A stretch of 64,000 nt of DNA from positions 115,238,671 through 115,302,670 of the forward strand of contig NC_035435.2 in assembly GCF_002127325.2 (NCBI RefSeq). Direction: 5' to 3'. Below, piece after piece: positions 1 to 11,201 of this stretch. Position numbers and translations under genes: made by a program. The DNA is from Helianthus annuus. Its lineage: Eukaryota > Streptophyta > Magnoliopsida > Asterales > Asteraceae. Numbering within the stretch: the stretch's first letter is position 1; each line of letters begins with the position of its first letter. Under the pieces are notes generated by a model. The model had not been told where the DNA came from and searched no databases. It saw only the letters and a list, made by a program, of their open reading frames with translations.

Positions 1-1786
1 CCATATCTTTTATTTCGGCAACTAAAGATTCTAGATTTTCAACTCTGGTCGTCAATTCATTGTATTTTGAATCATCACCTGAATTAACAGGATCATCTGA
101 ATCCCCACCAGCAGTGGTTGTATCAATGTGTGACTTAGGAGCTGTAGCCCAAAAGTCATCCATTGATGCCCCTTTTTCTTGGTACTGGGGACTTCTTTCT
201 TCAGCACTCGATAATCCTTTGATGTTACCAGTGGTTAAAGATAACTCACTGGTGGTTACCGATGTTGCCATGGAAGAAATTGCCTTCAAGGGAGTCTTAG
301 TTATGTAACAACTGTCCAACTGAAGATCTGTTGATCCATCAGTTGTAGTTGCTACTCCACTTGAACTACCACCGAGAGTTACTTGTAACTCAGGGGGTGT
401 AACCTCCTCGGCTATTGCTGGGTTAGCAGAGGCATGAACATCAGACCCAGTCACTTGTGGAGGTATGCTCTCAGTAATAGGTGACAGAGAGGAACTGGTT
501 TGTGTCTGTGCCATATCAACTGCATGCAACAGGGGTATTATTGATTGTGGTAATATGATTGGTGAGGGTATGGGTGTTGAAAGAGACATGTCCTTGGGAT
601 CAGGACTGTGGAAGATGGATCCGAGTGGATACAGAGTTTCATAATTTGGTGTCCCTGTGCTTACAACCTGATCCTTTTGTGAGGATGCAGGAGGAGTTTT
701 AGGCTGGGGTTGAGATCTTTCTTCCATCTGCTGTGAGGAAGTAGCAGCAGTGGTTTCCTGTGACTTTTGTGTTGTCACTGGCATTGACTCTGGGATCTCA
801 TCTTCCAGAGTTGCCTTTGGTGTGGGTTTGGTGGGTTTTCTGGATGTTTTTCTTTTGGTCTTTTTGGTGGCAGGTGTTGGTTTCAAAGCAGTGGGTGTGC
901 TACTTTGATCACCTGGAGCAGTGGGCTCAGCAGTGGTTGCTTGAGGATCAGTAGCAGTTTCTAAAACCTGCTCAACCTCCTTTGTTTTTAATTTTATTGG
1001 TGCCATCATTCTCGAAAAGGTTTCTATTGTTAAACAGTTTATTTTGAATGAGACACCTTGTTTGGGCAATTCTGCATCTTTCTCAACAAATTTTTGTTCA
1101 AAATAGTAGCTTAGAAATCTTGGAAAGAGCAGAAATGCTTTATTATCAACGTTCTTTACCAAGTCATCAAATATTACCTGGGAGTAGTTATAGTTTTTAT
1201 CATTTAAAATTGCATACCCCAGGCATTGGATTTTCATTGGTATCTCATTAAAAGACGTTGTTTTATTAGAAACACACATGAGCAGTGTGTGGAATAAAAA
1301 TCTGGGTGCAGAAGGGAAGTAACCCTTTTGTAGGGTATCCCTATTTGGTTGTTCTGCATAGCCCCTGTTCATGAAATCCTTTACCAACTCGTCTTTTGTA
1401 AATGAGGTTTTCCCATTTAAATCATCGAGTTTAAAGGTTTCAGAGATGGATTTTGGTGAGATGTTTACCTTCTTACCCTGTATCGAGGAGTTGACGGCGG
1501 CGATGATGTCTCCTTGTTTTTCAAGGGTGGCATTTTTCCAGAACTCTCTCTGGGTATCAAGGTAAATAGGAGTGTTTGCTGTTATCAAAGTTTTGTACTT
1601 TGATGCAGAAAGGATGTCAAGGATGGAGTCGAAAGTGTGGTTATCGGTAGGTTTTGTGAGTATACCTACATAGTTGTGTGGAGCTTTGTAGCGAATCTCC
1701 GGTGTTTCAGCGGCCATTTGAGTGGCATCTGCTGTTGTGGAGGAAGATGATGGTTTTGATTTTGATTTCGATTTTGGTTTCGTCAT
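1..1786 (-). CDS. Retroelement ORF, longin-like type (partial, C-terminus off window)
   Basis: An open frame of 595 codons starts at the ATG at 1786 (MTKPKSKSK...) and has no stop before the window edge; I checked the frame at the start, near 1009 and at the end. The N-terminal ~260 residues contain GYFPSAPRFLFHTLL and IFDDLVKNV. These resemble a domain that follows RNase H in many Asteraceae Copia proteins and is often auto-labelled 'synaptobrevin/longin-like'. The next ~330 residues are Ser/Thr/Pro/Gln-rich and look disordered. The last ~20 residues (TTRVENLESLVAEIKDM) could start a coiled coil. Function is unknown; a gag-like role is inference. The ORF lies about 2 kb after the primer site rather than after a pol gene, which is unusual. 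A second in-frame Met (MAAETPEI) follows 21 codons later and could be the real start. Confidence 0.7.
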   Translation of the reverse strand, partial: MTKPKSKSKSKPSSSSTTADATQMAAETPEIRYKAPHNYVGILTKPTDNHTFDSILDILSASKYKTLITANTPIYLDTQREFWKNATLEKQGDIIAAVNSSIQGKKVNISPKSISETFKLDDLNGKTSFTKDELVKDFMNRGYAEQPNRDTLQKGYFPSAPRFLFHTLLMCVSNKTTSFNEIPMKIQCLGYAILNDKNYNYSQVIFDDLVKNVDNKAFLLFPRFLSYYFEQKFVEKDAELPKQGVSFKINCLTIETFSRMMAPIKLKTKEVEQVLETATDPQATTAEPTAPGDQSSTPTALKPTPATKKTKRKTSRKPTKPTPKATLEDEIPESMPVTTQKSQETTAATSSQQMEERSQPQPKTPPASSQKDQVVSTGTPNYETLYPLGSIFHSPDPKDMSLSTPIPSPIILPQSIIPLLHAVDMAQTQTSSSLSPITESIPPQVTGSDVHASANPAIAEEVTPPELQVTLGGSSSGVATTTDGSTDLQLDSCYITKTPLKAISSMATSVTTSELSLTTGNIKGLSSAEERSPQYQEKGASMDDFWATAPKSHIDTTTAGGDSDDPVNSGDDSKYNELTTRVENLESLVAEIKDM

Positions 1787-3761
1787 TTTGGATGAAGAAG
1801 ATCGAAGAGGTTTTTGGAGTTATGAGAGGGAAACTGCTATGAGAAGAGAACTTTTGGAATTCAATTCGACAGTAAAACCCTGTTTGGATTTAATCAGGGT
1901 TTTATTTAGGGAAAAAATGATTGCTGATGTGGCAGCGGTTATTTTTGATCTGAAGGCTAAAAACTGACCACGTGTCAAACATCTGATGGAATGGTAAATA
2001 ATGGAGGACAGTTGTTTTGACAACTACTGATGGATCAAGTATCAGTAGTTACAACGGTAATAAAATGAAACAGTGGATGTAACAAAGATTTTAAACATCA
2101 GTGTTTTGGAGAACAGAGGTTGACACTTTAGCAGTGGACAGACTTTAGTGAGCAGATGTTAAAGCATAACAGCACTTTAGAAACAACAGTGGTAGAAGAT
2201 AAATTGGTTCAAACAACTGATAGTGCAGCAGTATCTCAACTTTTGACAAACAATGTTAGCATCTGCTTGTTCAGATGTAGAAAATGATTTGTTCTTGTAA
2301 AAGCACAATCTCTTGTCTATCATCTGTTGAGTACCAGAGATGCTATTCTTAAAAAAATACATTTTAGATGTATAATATCAAGATTAAATTGTCAGCAGTT
2401 ATCTTCAGAAATTTTGTTCAAGGTTTTGCTATCTGTCTATTTTCTAGACAGTGGTTTAGCATTCCAGATGATGAAGACATTTCTACATGAGCTGCTCATT
2501 TTGTGTCTAATTACATGAACTAGATCATGAGTATCTCAGTAGTCTAAATCAATTTGCAATCAATTTATGATCTGTGAAAATCAAACTTGATCTTAACATG
2601 ACCTTGATATGTGTGTCATTTCCTTTTGACCAGATTTAAGAATAGTAATTTCACACAAAAATAAGGAAATTACATCCTGACCAGAGATGAACTTTTACTA
2701 TCAAAAAATGAGTAAAAGTACACAATATATCATATAAAAATGAAATATATCTGGATTTATTTAGAGAAAAACACCTTAAGAAAAATTAAAGGAAGTTTTG
2801 AAAATAATCAAAAGGATCTGACGATTTTCCAGTAAATTCATGATCATATTATTCTCAAGTTATTTTGACCATTGTTTTGGGGTCATTTACTTGTCAATTG
2901 ATTGAAAATTTCTTTTAAGCATAATCACTGGAGATGCCATTGTTACCAGAACAATTTCTGCATTGATGAATGCACACAGTTGCGTGATGATGACCACTGA
3001 TGATCTAACTTTTAAATCTCAAAAGTGTTTTATGCTTATACTCTTTTGCTTTTGATTTCAAAAGTCTTTGAGATAGCTACACTTTGAGATTTGTTCATTT
3101 TTCTTTTCCCTTTTTACCCTTTTTATTCATATGTTCAGAAATGCTCATTAGGAGATCATATTTTGAACATACTTTGTCCATAATCACTTTGAAGCAATGT
3201 TTTGAGAGATCTGACCATTATTTGATCATGCTTAGATCTCACATTTACCTATGATTAGGACAGTTTTGACACCTTATTTTCTCAATATGTTTTGGACAAA
3301 GTTGATTTGGTCCTTTTGAAGGATACTCAACTTGCCTTTGAGCACATGAGAGATTTTGCCTAAAGTTTTATTTCCCCCTTTTCTATGGCAGCAGTATTCT
3401 AGTGTTTCGGATGAACACAAGTTTTGCTGAACAGAGGTACATACTTTAGTGTTTATTGAAAACATCACAAATATCGAAACAACAATTGAAATCAATTTTG
3501 ACAATATCGAACAATCCCACAATTTATCAGATATTTTACGGATCTGAAAACTATGAGTGACATATGCATGAAAACACTTGTTGTGTGAGATTTGTGTGTC
3601 ATATGACATCTTGGTTGATTTACAGAGTTTCTAAATAATCACTTTGACCGTGATTTACTCGTTACTCTATTTTTTTCAACTGAATGCAACCAACCTTTAG
3701 TATCAAAAACTTTTGAGCTGAACTGTTATGTCAAATTGATTGTTAGATCGAATTTGACTGT
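1787..3761 (-). other. Untranslated leader of element A
   Basis: About 2 kb of AT-rich sequence lies between the primer-binding site and the ORF. It has no long ORF. The largest frame is 111 codons on minus (3609-3274), close to the primer site, and I could not recognise it; it may be a decayed gag start. I see no clear tandem repeat. Confidence 0.5.
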
Positions 3762-3778
3762 CCAAGCTCTGATACTAA
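3762..3778 (-). promoter_or_regulatory. Primer-binding site of element A (tRNA-iMet type)
   Basis: On minus the sequence TTAGTATCAGAGCTTGG directly follows the LTR end. It differs by a single base from the TGGTATCAGAGC core complementary to plant initiator Met-tRNA. It fixes the element's orientation and marks 3780-4565 as the 5' LTR. Confidence 0.8.
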
Positions 3779-3779
3779 T

Positions 3780-4565
3780 TGTTGGGATCTAGGGGCCATC
3801 ATGATTGTGTTTGTTTGCATAAAACGAATAAGAGCAGTGGAAATGAGTAGCAAACTTTGTAAACATAATCAAAGGAAAATATAGATTGATAAACAATTGC
3901 TATTTCATTGAGTCAAAAGATTTACAATAGAAGGCAAATGATTACAGCAAGCTTACAATCTAAACTCCCCCTCAGCCTGATAAACCAGAGTTGGTTGCAC
4001 AAGATGAAAGGATGAATTGAGGAGAAGAACTCACTCAAAACGATCAAGTATAACAGTACAGAATACTGTCATATTTATAGGCAAACCAAACTACTGATCT
4101 ACCTCAGCTGACGTCCCCATGATAGTGACATCTAACGACCTAACAAACTACAAATACTGTTCTATACAAACTACTGACATGTACCATCTGATAAGTAATA
4201 AAATGTAAAGCTAAGGAAACTACTGCTTCACGTTCCACTGTTGTAGCCTTAGCACAGATGTTGAGTCTTCAGTGCTTTCCTCAAAGGTGATCAGTCTTTG
4301 GGAGGGCAGTGCTTGAGTCTTCAGCAGTACTTAAGAAACAGCATTAGATAGAGCAGCAGAGTTTGTCTTCAGCAGTACTTAAGTAATCATCAGAGTTTGG
4401 TTTGTCAGTTGTTGTAGTTGAGCAGCACTTTAAGATCCTTCAGCTGTTAGATAACCACTGTCAAGGGGAGAGCATAGGATAAACTGCTGCTTATTGATGG
4501 TCCACTGATGAGATCCGGTTTTGGCTTTTCATTATCTGTTCCTCTGTTAGGGTTCAATCCCAACA
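3780..4565 (-). repeat. 5' LTR of element A (786 bp)
   Basis: Read on minus it starts TGTTGGGATTGAACCC and ends TAGATCCCAACA. A TATAAATA box lies at 4079-4072 on minus. The outer end abuts 4566, where the antisense ORF of element B is interrupted. The adjacent five bases are ggtag (4566-4570); the matching copy would be off window. Confidence 0.8.
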
Positions 4566-6325
4566 GGTAGCATCCTCACCAGCATTCTCTTTAGCATCCT
4601 CTCCAGCATTTGTCCCAGCATCACCACCGACATCCTTTGAAGCACTAGCATCATGCACCTTCTCGACCACCTTGGCAGGCTCCTCCACAGCAGACTTTAT
4701 GGGAGGCTCTACAGGATTGCCACCAAGATCTTTTAATTTCATCTCCCAGGCCTTGATGTTCCAAGAAGGGCATTCAAAGCCCAAGGCCATAGCCTCGTAG
4801 GCCATTTTCAGTCTGGCCTGAAGAAGGGAGATGACAACTGAATTCTTGAGGCTCTCCCGGTGTGAAGCCATATCTTGCTCATGTTGGACTTGGACAGCGT
4901 CGGACTTAGCTTGGGCCTCTTGAGTGATCTTCTGGATAGCAGACTGGTGCTCTTGGGCCATTGCCTTGTATTTAGCTTCATAGTACTCCGATTTGGCGGT
5001 GGCGAGCGCTGCTTGGTTCGCGATGGTGGCTTCGGCCCTTTTCAGCCTGCTCTCTAACATGACATTCGAACCACATGCGTCTTCATAGAGGAATACCAAG
5101 TGTTCGAGACCCTGCAAAACAAGTAAACAGGTATTGACCCTAATTAACTTTTATAACCAGCATACGGTGCAGGATATAGGTCAAGGATACTAACCTGGTT
5201 GAGGAAGCCGGTCATGAATTTGCTGGATTCTGTGAACCCATGGTTCTCAAATGGGAATACATGGGGGGTAGCAGGATGCTCTACTTCCTTCCTCTTCCGG
5301 GAGCTGGAGGCCCGGGTCCTGGATGCTGGGGGAGCTTTGGGAGCGGTAATAGTCTTCGAATTGGTAGGCTTTGGAGTATCAGCCGGTTTTGGATTGGATT
5401 CTTGCTTGACAGGTGCGAGGCTGGAGTAACTGTCCAGCTCGTCGAGTTGGAAGCCTTCGAGGTTGATGACCGGCACTATAAAAAGGGAGAAATGTTTCTT
5501 AACACTTATACTCTATAATCAATCTAATCATATACTTACCAGACATTTCTGAACTTGATTTTTGACTTGAGTTTGTGAGAGACAGGGAGAAGGTTCTTTC
5601 ACTTGCAGGGAGTCGATAGATCTCTTTGATCCTGGGTTCCGATTCCGCGCTTGGGGGTGCTAGGTATCTGAAATGCGCTGCACAAAATATTAGGATATCA
5701 GTCAAGGATACAGTTTAAGGATATGTTTGGGGATATTCCTAAAACCCTAAATCCTACCCTTGGTTAACCATCTAACTGGCAGGTCAAAGCCCTTGTCAAT
5801 AGACTCCCTTTTAACGAAAAAGAATTTTCGTTGCCACTGATCTTCGTTCTTAGTGGCCTTGAGAATTAGGGGGTTCTTGGAGGTGGAGAACAAAAGAAAG
5901 CGGCTATTGCCATGGGATCTCAGTTGATATGCTATGGGAAGGTCTTCGATGCATAGGTCAGGGCAATGACGAGATTTAATTTGGTTTAATACCGTTAAAA
6001 CTCGCCACACCATTGGCATAGTTTGAGCATAACTGAGGCCGGTAAGCTCGAAGAAACGAGAGATGAAAGGTAGAAATGGATACCAGAGTCCCAAGGAAAA
6101 AGGATAGGCGAAAAAGCAGACCCACTCGTTTGATGCCGCATTTGATTGGACTTCCCGATCAAAAGGGCGAATGACCACTCCGGCGGGAAAATCACCAGAA
6201 TCCTTCAAAGCCGCGATGCCAGCATTATTGAAGGAACAAACCTCCTTTTCCGGCTTTCGGATAAGGTTTTGACTTACAAGGGTTGAGACCGGCTCGTTTG
6301 AACGTGATCTTGTTTGTGATGCCAT
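4566..6325 (-). CDS. Antisense additional ORF of element B, four exons, 3' end cut by element A
   Basis: Four exons can be built with GT/AG borders and matching phases: 6325-5758, 5677-5540, 5475-5195 and 5111-4566. Together they give about 511 codons without a stop. Exon 1 (start MASQTRSRSNEP) contains YPFLPFISRFFELTGLSYAQ and resembles the plant 'putative gypsy type transposon' domain (Pfam Transposase_28), by memory. Exon 3 is Ser/Pro/Lys-rich with a basic RKRKE stretch. Exon 4 is a predicted coiled coil (LESRLKRAEATIANQ...) ending in FECPSWNIKAWEMKLKDL and an acidic Ala/Gly tail. It is encoded opposite to the element's genomic RNA, so it needs its own promoter. Its tail is replaced by the LTR of element A. 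Function is unknown; an antisense ORF downstream of int is known for Tat elements such as maize Grande. Confidence 0.75.
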
Positions 6326-6585
6326 GAGAGGTACCGACCAGGAAAACGAGAAATTCAAGAAAAGAAAAACAGAAAAGAGAGAAAGGAAATACCTGGAAAA
6401 TGGCTTGGAGAGTGATGATCATCATGCTGATTGAATCATCTAAATAAGGAGCTGAGTGTAGGGGGTAAAGAGTAAATATCGCGTTGGAAGTTGCACCAAG
6501 TCACATCAAGCGTCATTTAGATTTATTAACTTCAGTTTAAGAGATAAGATTGAAAATATACCCGTTGGAATTGGTATACCAACAG

Positions 6586-6603
6586 ATATATTTTGGGGAC
6601 AAT
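6586..6603 (+). promoter_or_regulatory. Polypurine tract of element B
   Basis: The sequence ending TTTTGGGGACAAT directly precedes the LTR start TGTTATTGG. Elements E and G have the same arrangement (TTTTTGGGGACAAT and TTTTGGGGGCAAT). Confidence 0.7.
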
Positions 6604-7340
6604 TGTTATTGGTCATTTTCTGCTCATATATCCAGATTAATATTCTGACTCTGTTTGGTTTATTGTGACCAGGATACCAGATCAGGATATTGGTAACCTC
6701 TTGGCACGATATCCTGGTAATAATAATTAACCCACGTGCAGATTAGAAGGTGCAAGTCTCCAACGTTCAAGTGGACTTCTTCTCCTCAAGACTCGGGAAA
6801 ATCAGTTGGGTTATAGACGTTGAAGCCGGAAGACGTGGACTGGAACGTTCACATATGGAATATTCGCCGGATCCCGGAATAGTAGGATAGTTAGTTGCTT
6901 TCTTTTTACTATAAAATGGGATTGATCGGATTAGATTAGACACACAATCATTCGCACACTCTTTCTCTCTAGCTGCAAACAATCACTACACACTAACACT
7001 TGTACTCGAGTTTCTTTGTAACACTTAGTTGATCCGCATCATATCCTGCACTGTATCCTGATATTTGAAGTAATAGAAGAACAAGGCAGCTACGATTGTC
7101 AGCTCCCGAGGTTTTGTGCCGGCGATCTAGATTGATCAAGGGCTTTCCTCGTACATCTTGTCTCACCCTTTACATTTTTGCTCATTGTTTGATCAAAAAT
7201 ACGGCTAGATATCCTGAGCCGTATCCTGAAACTGTTTTTGCAAACAACTTAATTAGCATATTTTTAACACATTTTTTAGCACACTACCTCAATTAACTAA
7301 TTTGATCACTTAGTTGCTTCGGTAATTTTTGACCAAAACA
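6604..7340 (+). repeat. 3' LTR of element B (737 bp)
   Basis: Starts TGTTATTGGTCATTTTC and ends TTTTTGACCAAAACA, the same ends as the LTRs of E and H. A TATA-like TATAAAAT lies at 6910. It contains several copies of the TATCCTG/CAGGATA word typical of this family. Bases after it (acagt) would be the target duplication. Confidence 0.85.
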
Positions 7341-8034
7341 ACAGTGTTATCACCAAGACACCAACATAGTTGAGCATCAAGCTTTTCTTTTCATCTGTCA
7401 TGCGCTGCCAATACACCCAAAAGAGAGAGAAAGGGTTTGAGAGAGAGAGATAGAGGGAGAGAGAGAGAAGAGAGATGGAGCGTTCTTTAATCTTTTTACA
7501 CATTTAGTCCCCCTTGATATAAGTTATTTATTCAATAGTCCCTGGAGAGGTAAAATGACAAGAATACCCTCATGTGCAAGGCACATTACCAAATTTAACC
7601 AAAAAATCAGACTGAGTTAGGGCTAAAGGACATAACGTGCAGGATTTTGAAACGTTAAGGACAAAATCCGTCAAATTTAAAGGCAAAGGATACCGCCTAC
7701 AATTTGGTACAAACATAAAGGACAGAACTTGTAATTTACTCTTACATATAATTTAAATAAATTGGGATATAAAGACATAAATGCCCTCATGTCTAAGGCA
7801 CATGTCATATTTAACTAAAAAATTTAACCTGGTTAGTGTTAAAGGACGTAAAGTGTAATGAGTTTTACAAATAAATGACTGTGACTGTAATTATTCAAGA
7901 TAAAGGCTTTTCATTGCAATCTGATACAAACATAAAGAACGAAAAGTGTAATTTACCCTTAGTAAATTTTACAACCACCCTAAACCACTAACTACTAATT
8001 CTTATATTTGTTTTGGTCATCTATATATTTATTA
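7341..8034. repeat. Decayed repeat DNA with a GA-rich run and a diverged tandem duplication
   Basis: No coding sequence seen. A (GA)n-rich stretch lies at about 7421-7478. From about 7530 to 7970 two diverged units of roughly 220 bp follow each other. Each has 'ccctcatgt..aaggcaca', then 'aaccaaaaaat', then 'acataaaggacag..tgtaatttac'. These phrases resemble Mutator-type MITE ends. The last nine bases (8026-8034) are the left target duplication of the next element. Confidence 0.5.
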
Positions 8035-8284
8035 GAGTAAAATGCAATTTACGTCTATGTAGTTTCAGAGCAGAGTCAATTTAATTCCTCGCTTTGACTT
8101 TTTTGGATGGGTAGGTCCCTGTTGTTTTAAATTCACTACACTTTGAGTCCTTGTGTCAGTTTTACCGTTTGAAAATTATTGAAAAGATTATTTTGCCTTT
8201 TATCCTTAAAGTGAAAAGTCCTTTTTACCCCCTTGGTATTATTCTTAATTTAAAAATCATACATTAATTTAAATAACATACACC

Positions 8285-8450
8285 ACTCACTAGAATCACT
8301 ACTGATATCATCTTCATCCACGTCAACAGCATCAGTCGTGCTCGTCGAAAGCCCTGGATCGCGGACATCACCATCGTTATCATCTTCATCCCCGTCAACA
8401 AAGTTAAACAAGGTGGCCCTGGGTCGCCGGACATCACCAACAATTTCAGT
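8285..8450. other. GC-rich interior of the MULE with two imperfect repeat units
   Basis: Two related units share 'atcatcttcatccncgtcaac' followed by 'cctggrtcgc.ggacatcacca'. Neither strand gives a recognisable protein. Captured host sequence (Pack-MULE type) is possible but unproven. Confidence 0.35.
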
Positions 8451-8613
8451 TCAAGAACTTATGAAATTCCATCTAATCTGTCTAAACCCATGATTAATTA
8501 TCCAATTAAACTCTAGCTGATACATATCCACCGCCAGGGGCATAGTTTTGTAGGGGTCGGGGGGCGCCCGACCCCCCGAACTTTTCGCTCAGTAGTGTCT
8601 GATATGTAGTTTT

Positions 8614-8987
8614 TGTAGGATCATGTTGTGACCCAAAGGAGTCGTTCAGAGGAGTTTCAATCTATTTCAAAGGCGGAAACAGAGAAATAGACTTCGAAAC
8701 AACTTGAATATCACTTTAAACTTCTTTCTGATTGATTTAACACTGATTACAATCAAAGGACAAACCGGCAGCACCTCGGTATCCAAATCATCAAATGTTA
8801 CTATGATTTCGCTTGAGAACCTATTTATAGACTTGAAATTCCGCTTGAAAGTGACAATGTGCATTTCAGGCGGAATTAGTAAGGTTGTGATTTCGCTTGA
8901 AACTGCATAATGTCATTTCAAGCAAAATCAACTCATTCAAGCGAAATCAACCTATTCTTCAAACAATGTGCCCTGATCTAACAATCT
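8614..8987 (-). repeat. LTR of element C, minus orientation, partial
   Basis: Matches the complement of 11202-11612. It includes the LTR 3' end (GGGTCACAACATGATCCTACA on minus is at its left edge) but lacks about 60 bp of the LTR start. Similarity stops exactly where the gag remnant begins at 8988. The repeated word TTCAAGCGAAAT/TTCAAGCGGAAT occurs several times. Confidence 0.7.
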
Positions 8988-9236
8988 GATGAAAAATTTA
9001 AGCAGAAAATTGGTAAGGTTGAGATATCGAATCAGTTCTATTCCGAGAAGAAAGAATTTGATGTCGAGAAAGCATTTAATGGAAATGTGAAAAAGATTTT
9101 TGAGAAAATGGTCGAGGGAAAGGCCAAAGGGGTTAAAGATTTTTATGCTACAAAGAAAGCAACATATAACCCAACTGAATCAGAGTTAAAATTACCCAAG
9201 GTTGGTCAGACTTGGGTGGAAATTCTTTTCCCTTAA
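8988..9236 (+). pseudogene. Copia gag remnant of element C
   Basis: An 82-codon open segment without its own start contains EKAFNGNVKKIFEKMVEG and VKDFYATKKATYNPTESE, then LPKVGQTWVEILFP and a stop. From memory this resembles the gag region of Asteraceae Copia proteins. It abuts the truncated LTR with no primer-binding site between, so the 5' part of gag was lost in the rearrangement. Confidence 0.55.
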
Positions 9237-11201
9237 AAATCTGACTTGCCGAAGATCCCAAGTTTGTAATCGCGGATCAGGAATCGGCATCTTTCTTGAT
9301 AATTGAATTTGTGAATGAATCTTATAATGGTTAAAATTTTTCAGGTTAAGTGTGACTTGCCGGAGCTTCCAGGTTGGTAAGTGTGAAGCAGGAATCTTTA
9401 TTGGTAAAATAATTTTGTGTAGATGTGGTATTCCTACAAGTGGTAAATCAGGGACATAAGTTGTACTTGATTTTCTTACAAGTGGTACAGAGGTTTGTTC
9501 TGACAAAGTGATTACTCAAGGTCATTAATTTGAACTTGATGTAATCCTCATATAAGTGGTTGAAAAACAAGCTGATGAATTGATCCCCGAACCTACAAGT
9601 GTTTAAAACAAAACTTATTTTCCGGAAAAACCATTTTGATTAAAACAAACTTAAGTGTTTTGAAATCTAAATGGGAAAATAGTTTGTCGAAAGGGGGAGT
9701 TCTGATTGTGTATGCCAAGTGGATGACGATTTGAAGCGATTTGATATCAGTTGTCAATTTTCTTGTATAGTTTGTTTTCAAATTTTCTTTAAATGTGTTT
9801 GCATTTTAGGGGGAGTATAAGTTTCAGAAAATCCAAAAACATTAGAAAATTTGAAAAATCTAAAAACATGATAAAATCAAAAACTAGTTTGTTGTGAAAA
9901 GAGAAAATGATAGTACATCAGTGGACTATAACAAACATGCTAAAGAAATGGAAAGTTAAAAATGTGATAAACAATCTTACTGTGGATGTGTTAGTAGGTT
10001 TTTGCACATTCAGTAGATTGTGAAGAGATATAAACCTAAATTCAAACTTGCTTATATCGTGGGGAACATTTCTTGGATATATAGGTAACCCATGAAATCT
10101 TGTTTGAAAGGTCCCTCTTTCTGAGATACTAGGTCTTTATACTCAGTGATATCTGGGGTATTATCCCGGGACTTCTGATTTTGCGGAAGCAATGGCCTAG
10201 TCCCCGTATAATACTTTCTGCAAATGATTGAAATATAGCGCCGCCCTCAGCATAAAAAATGATGAAACATTGAAAAATGCTAACCATGTGCTGTTGAAGA
10301 AAAGATCCTCTAAAGGGGACACCCCAAAAGTCGAACCGTTATCTCTCTGCTGAACGGAAGTTCTGACCTGAGCTCTCACGGTTTCGCAATTTAACCCCTT
10401 ACATATATCATCTAGGTATACTCACCTGTAAGACTGAATATTGGGATCTGGATACAGGGGTATATTCAAGTAGTGGGACACGCGAATAAGTTTAAGTGAT
10501 TAAGACATTAATCTCGTATCTCGAAACAGTTGAACTTTGTGTGAGAATTCAAGAGGACCAATATACTGACAATCTAAGTGAATTGTTTAGAACTTAAAAT
10601 GAAATGAAGCTTAACGGTGTTGGTGATTTGTCTCATAAACTGATATGATCCTCTTACACAAACTCACAAATATATTGTCTGTAAATATTTTCTTTACTGC
10701 ATTTCATTTAAACTCAAAAATCCAAAAAGATTTTCGATAACTGATGTTGGAAAGCTGAATTTCAAAATCCCAAATGCTGAACATGATGATCATTTTGAGG
10801 GGGAGTCTGTTAAATCTAAAAACGTTTGAATATTCTTTTGCAAGTGATCACAGATTTTCTGGTTGTTTTTGAAAAGGAGAATCTGAGTTGGTGTATACAT
10901 CTTAATTTTAAATTGTTAAAATTGTGAAATTTATTGTGAGGTAGAGTCTGTGTAGGAAGGGCCAGGTTACGATACTGGAACTGATACTACTGATGAACTT
11001 AAAGAATCAAGAGATCTGATCCTAAGCAAAAGTAGAGCCAGGTTTTCGATCCCAGAACAATTCAAGGGGGAGTTTGCTAGAGAAAGAAGAATTTGAAGAA
11101 AGGCGAAAGCCAGGACGAGATTCTGGAAGCCCGAAGACTGATAAAGGCTGAAGACGTTGAAGACTCGACACTTAAGACTCGTCAACATCTGAGGGGGAGT
11201 C
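9237..11201 (+). other. Non-coding internal region and polypurine tract of element C
   Basis: About 2 kb without a long ORF. It holds repeated polypurine-like tracts: aggggGAGTataag near 9810, gagggggagtctg near 10797, caagggggagttt near 11065, and the functional-looking gagggggagtc at 11191-11201 next to the LTR start. Pol is absent, so the element is internally deleted. Confidence 0.55.

Larger units (their letters stand above)
1..4565 (-). mobile_element. Element A: Copia-type LTR retrotransposon, 5' part, cut by window edge
   Basis: Read on the minus strand the order is 5' LTR (4565-3780), primer-binding site, a leader of about 2 kb, then a long ORF that runs off the window at base 1. 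The LTR begins TGTTGGGAT and ends ATCCCAACA, so it has a 9-bp terminal inverted repeat. The element sits inside exon 4 of element B's antisense ORF, so it is younger than B. Its 3' LTR and outer target duplication lie outside the window. The Copia assignment rests on the initiator-Met primer site and the type of ORF; no RT is visible here. Confidence 0.75.
4566..7340 (+). mobile_element. Element B: Tat-lineage Gypsy, 3' end
   Basis: The sense strand is plus: a polypurine tract is followed by a complete 3' LTR. Upstream lies a spliced ORF on the opposite strand. This matches elements G and H in the same window, where the antisense ORF sits between integrase and the 3' LTR. The rest of B (gag-pol, 5' LTR) must lie left of element A, outside the window. 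Confidence 0.8.

Noticed and set aside
3274..3609. 111-codon minus frame in the element A leader
   Set aside because: No recognisable domain; it may be a decayed gag start, but I cannot support a gene.
8667..8910. Similar 65-92-codon frames at 8667-8910, 11327-11570 and 11601-11890
   Set aside because: They are the same LTR sequence of element C in two orientations and both strands; shared frames reflect shared DNA.
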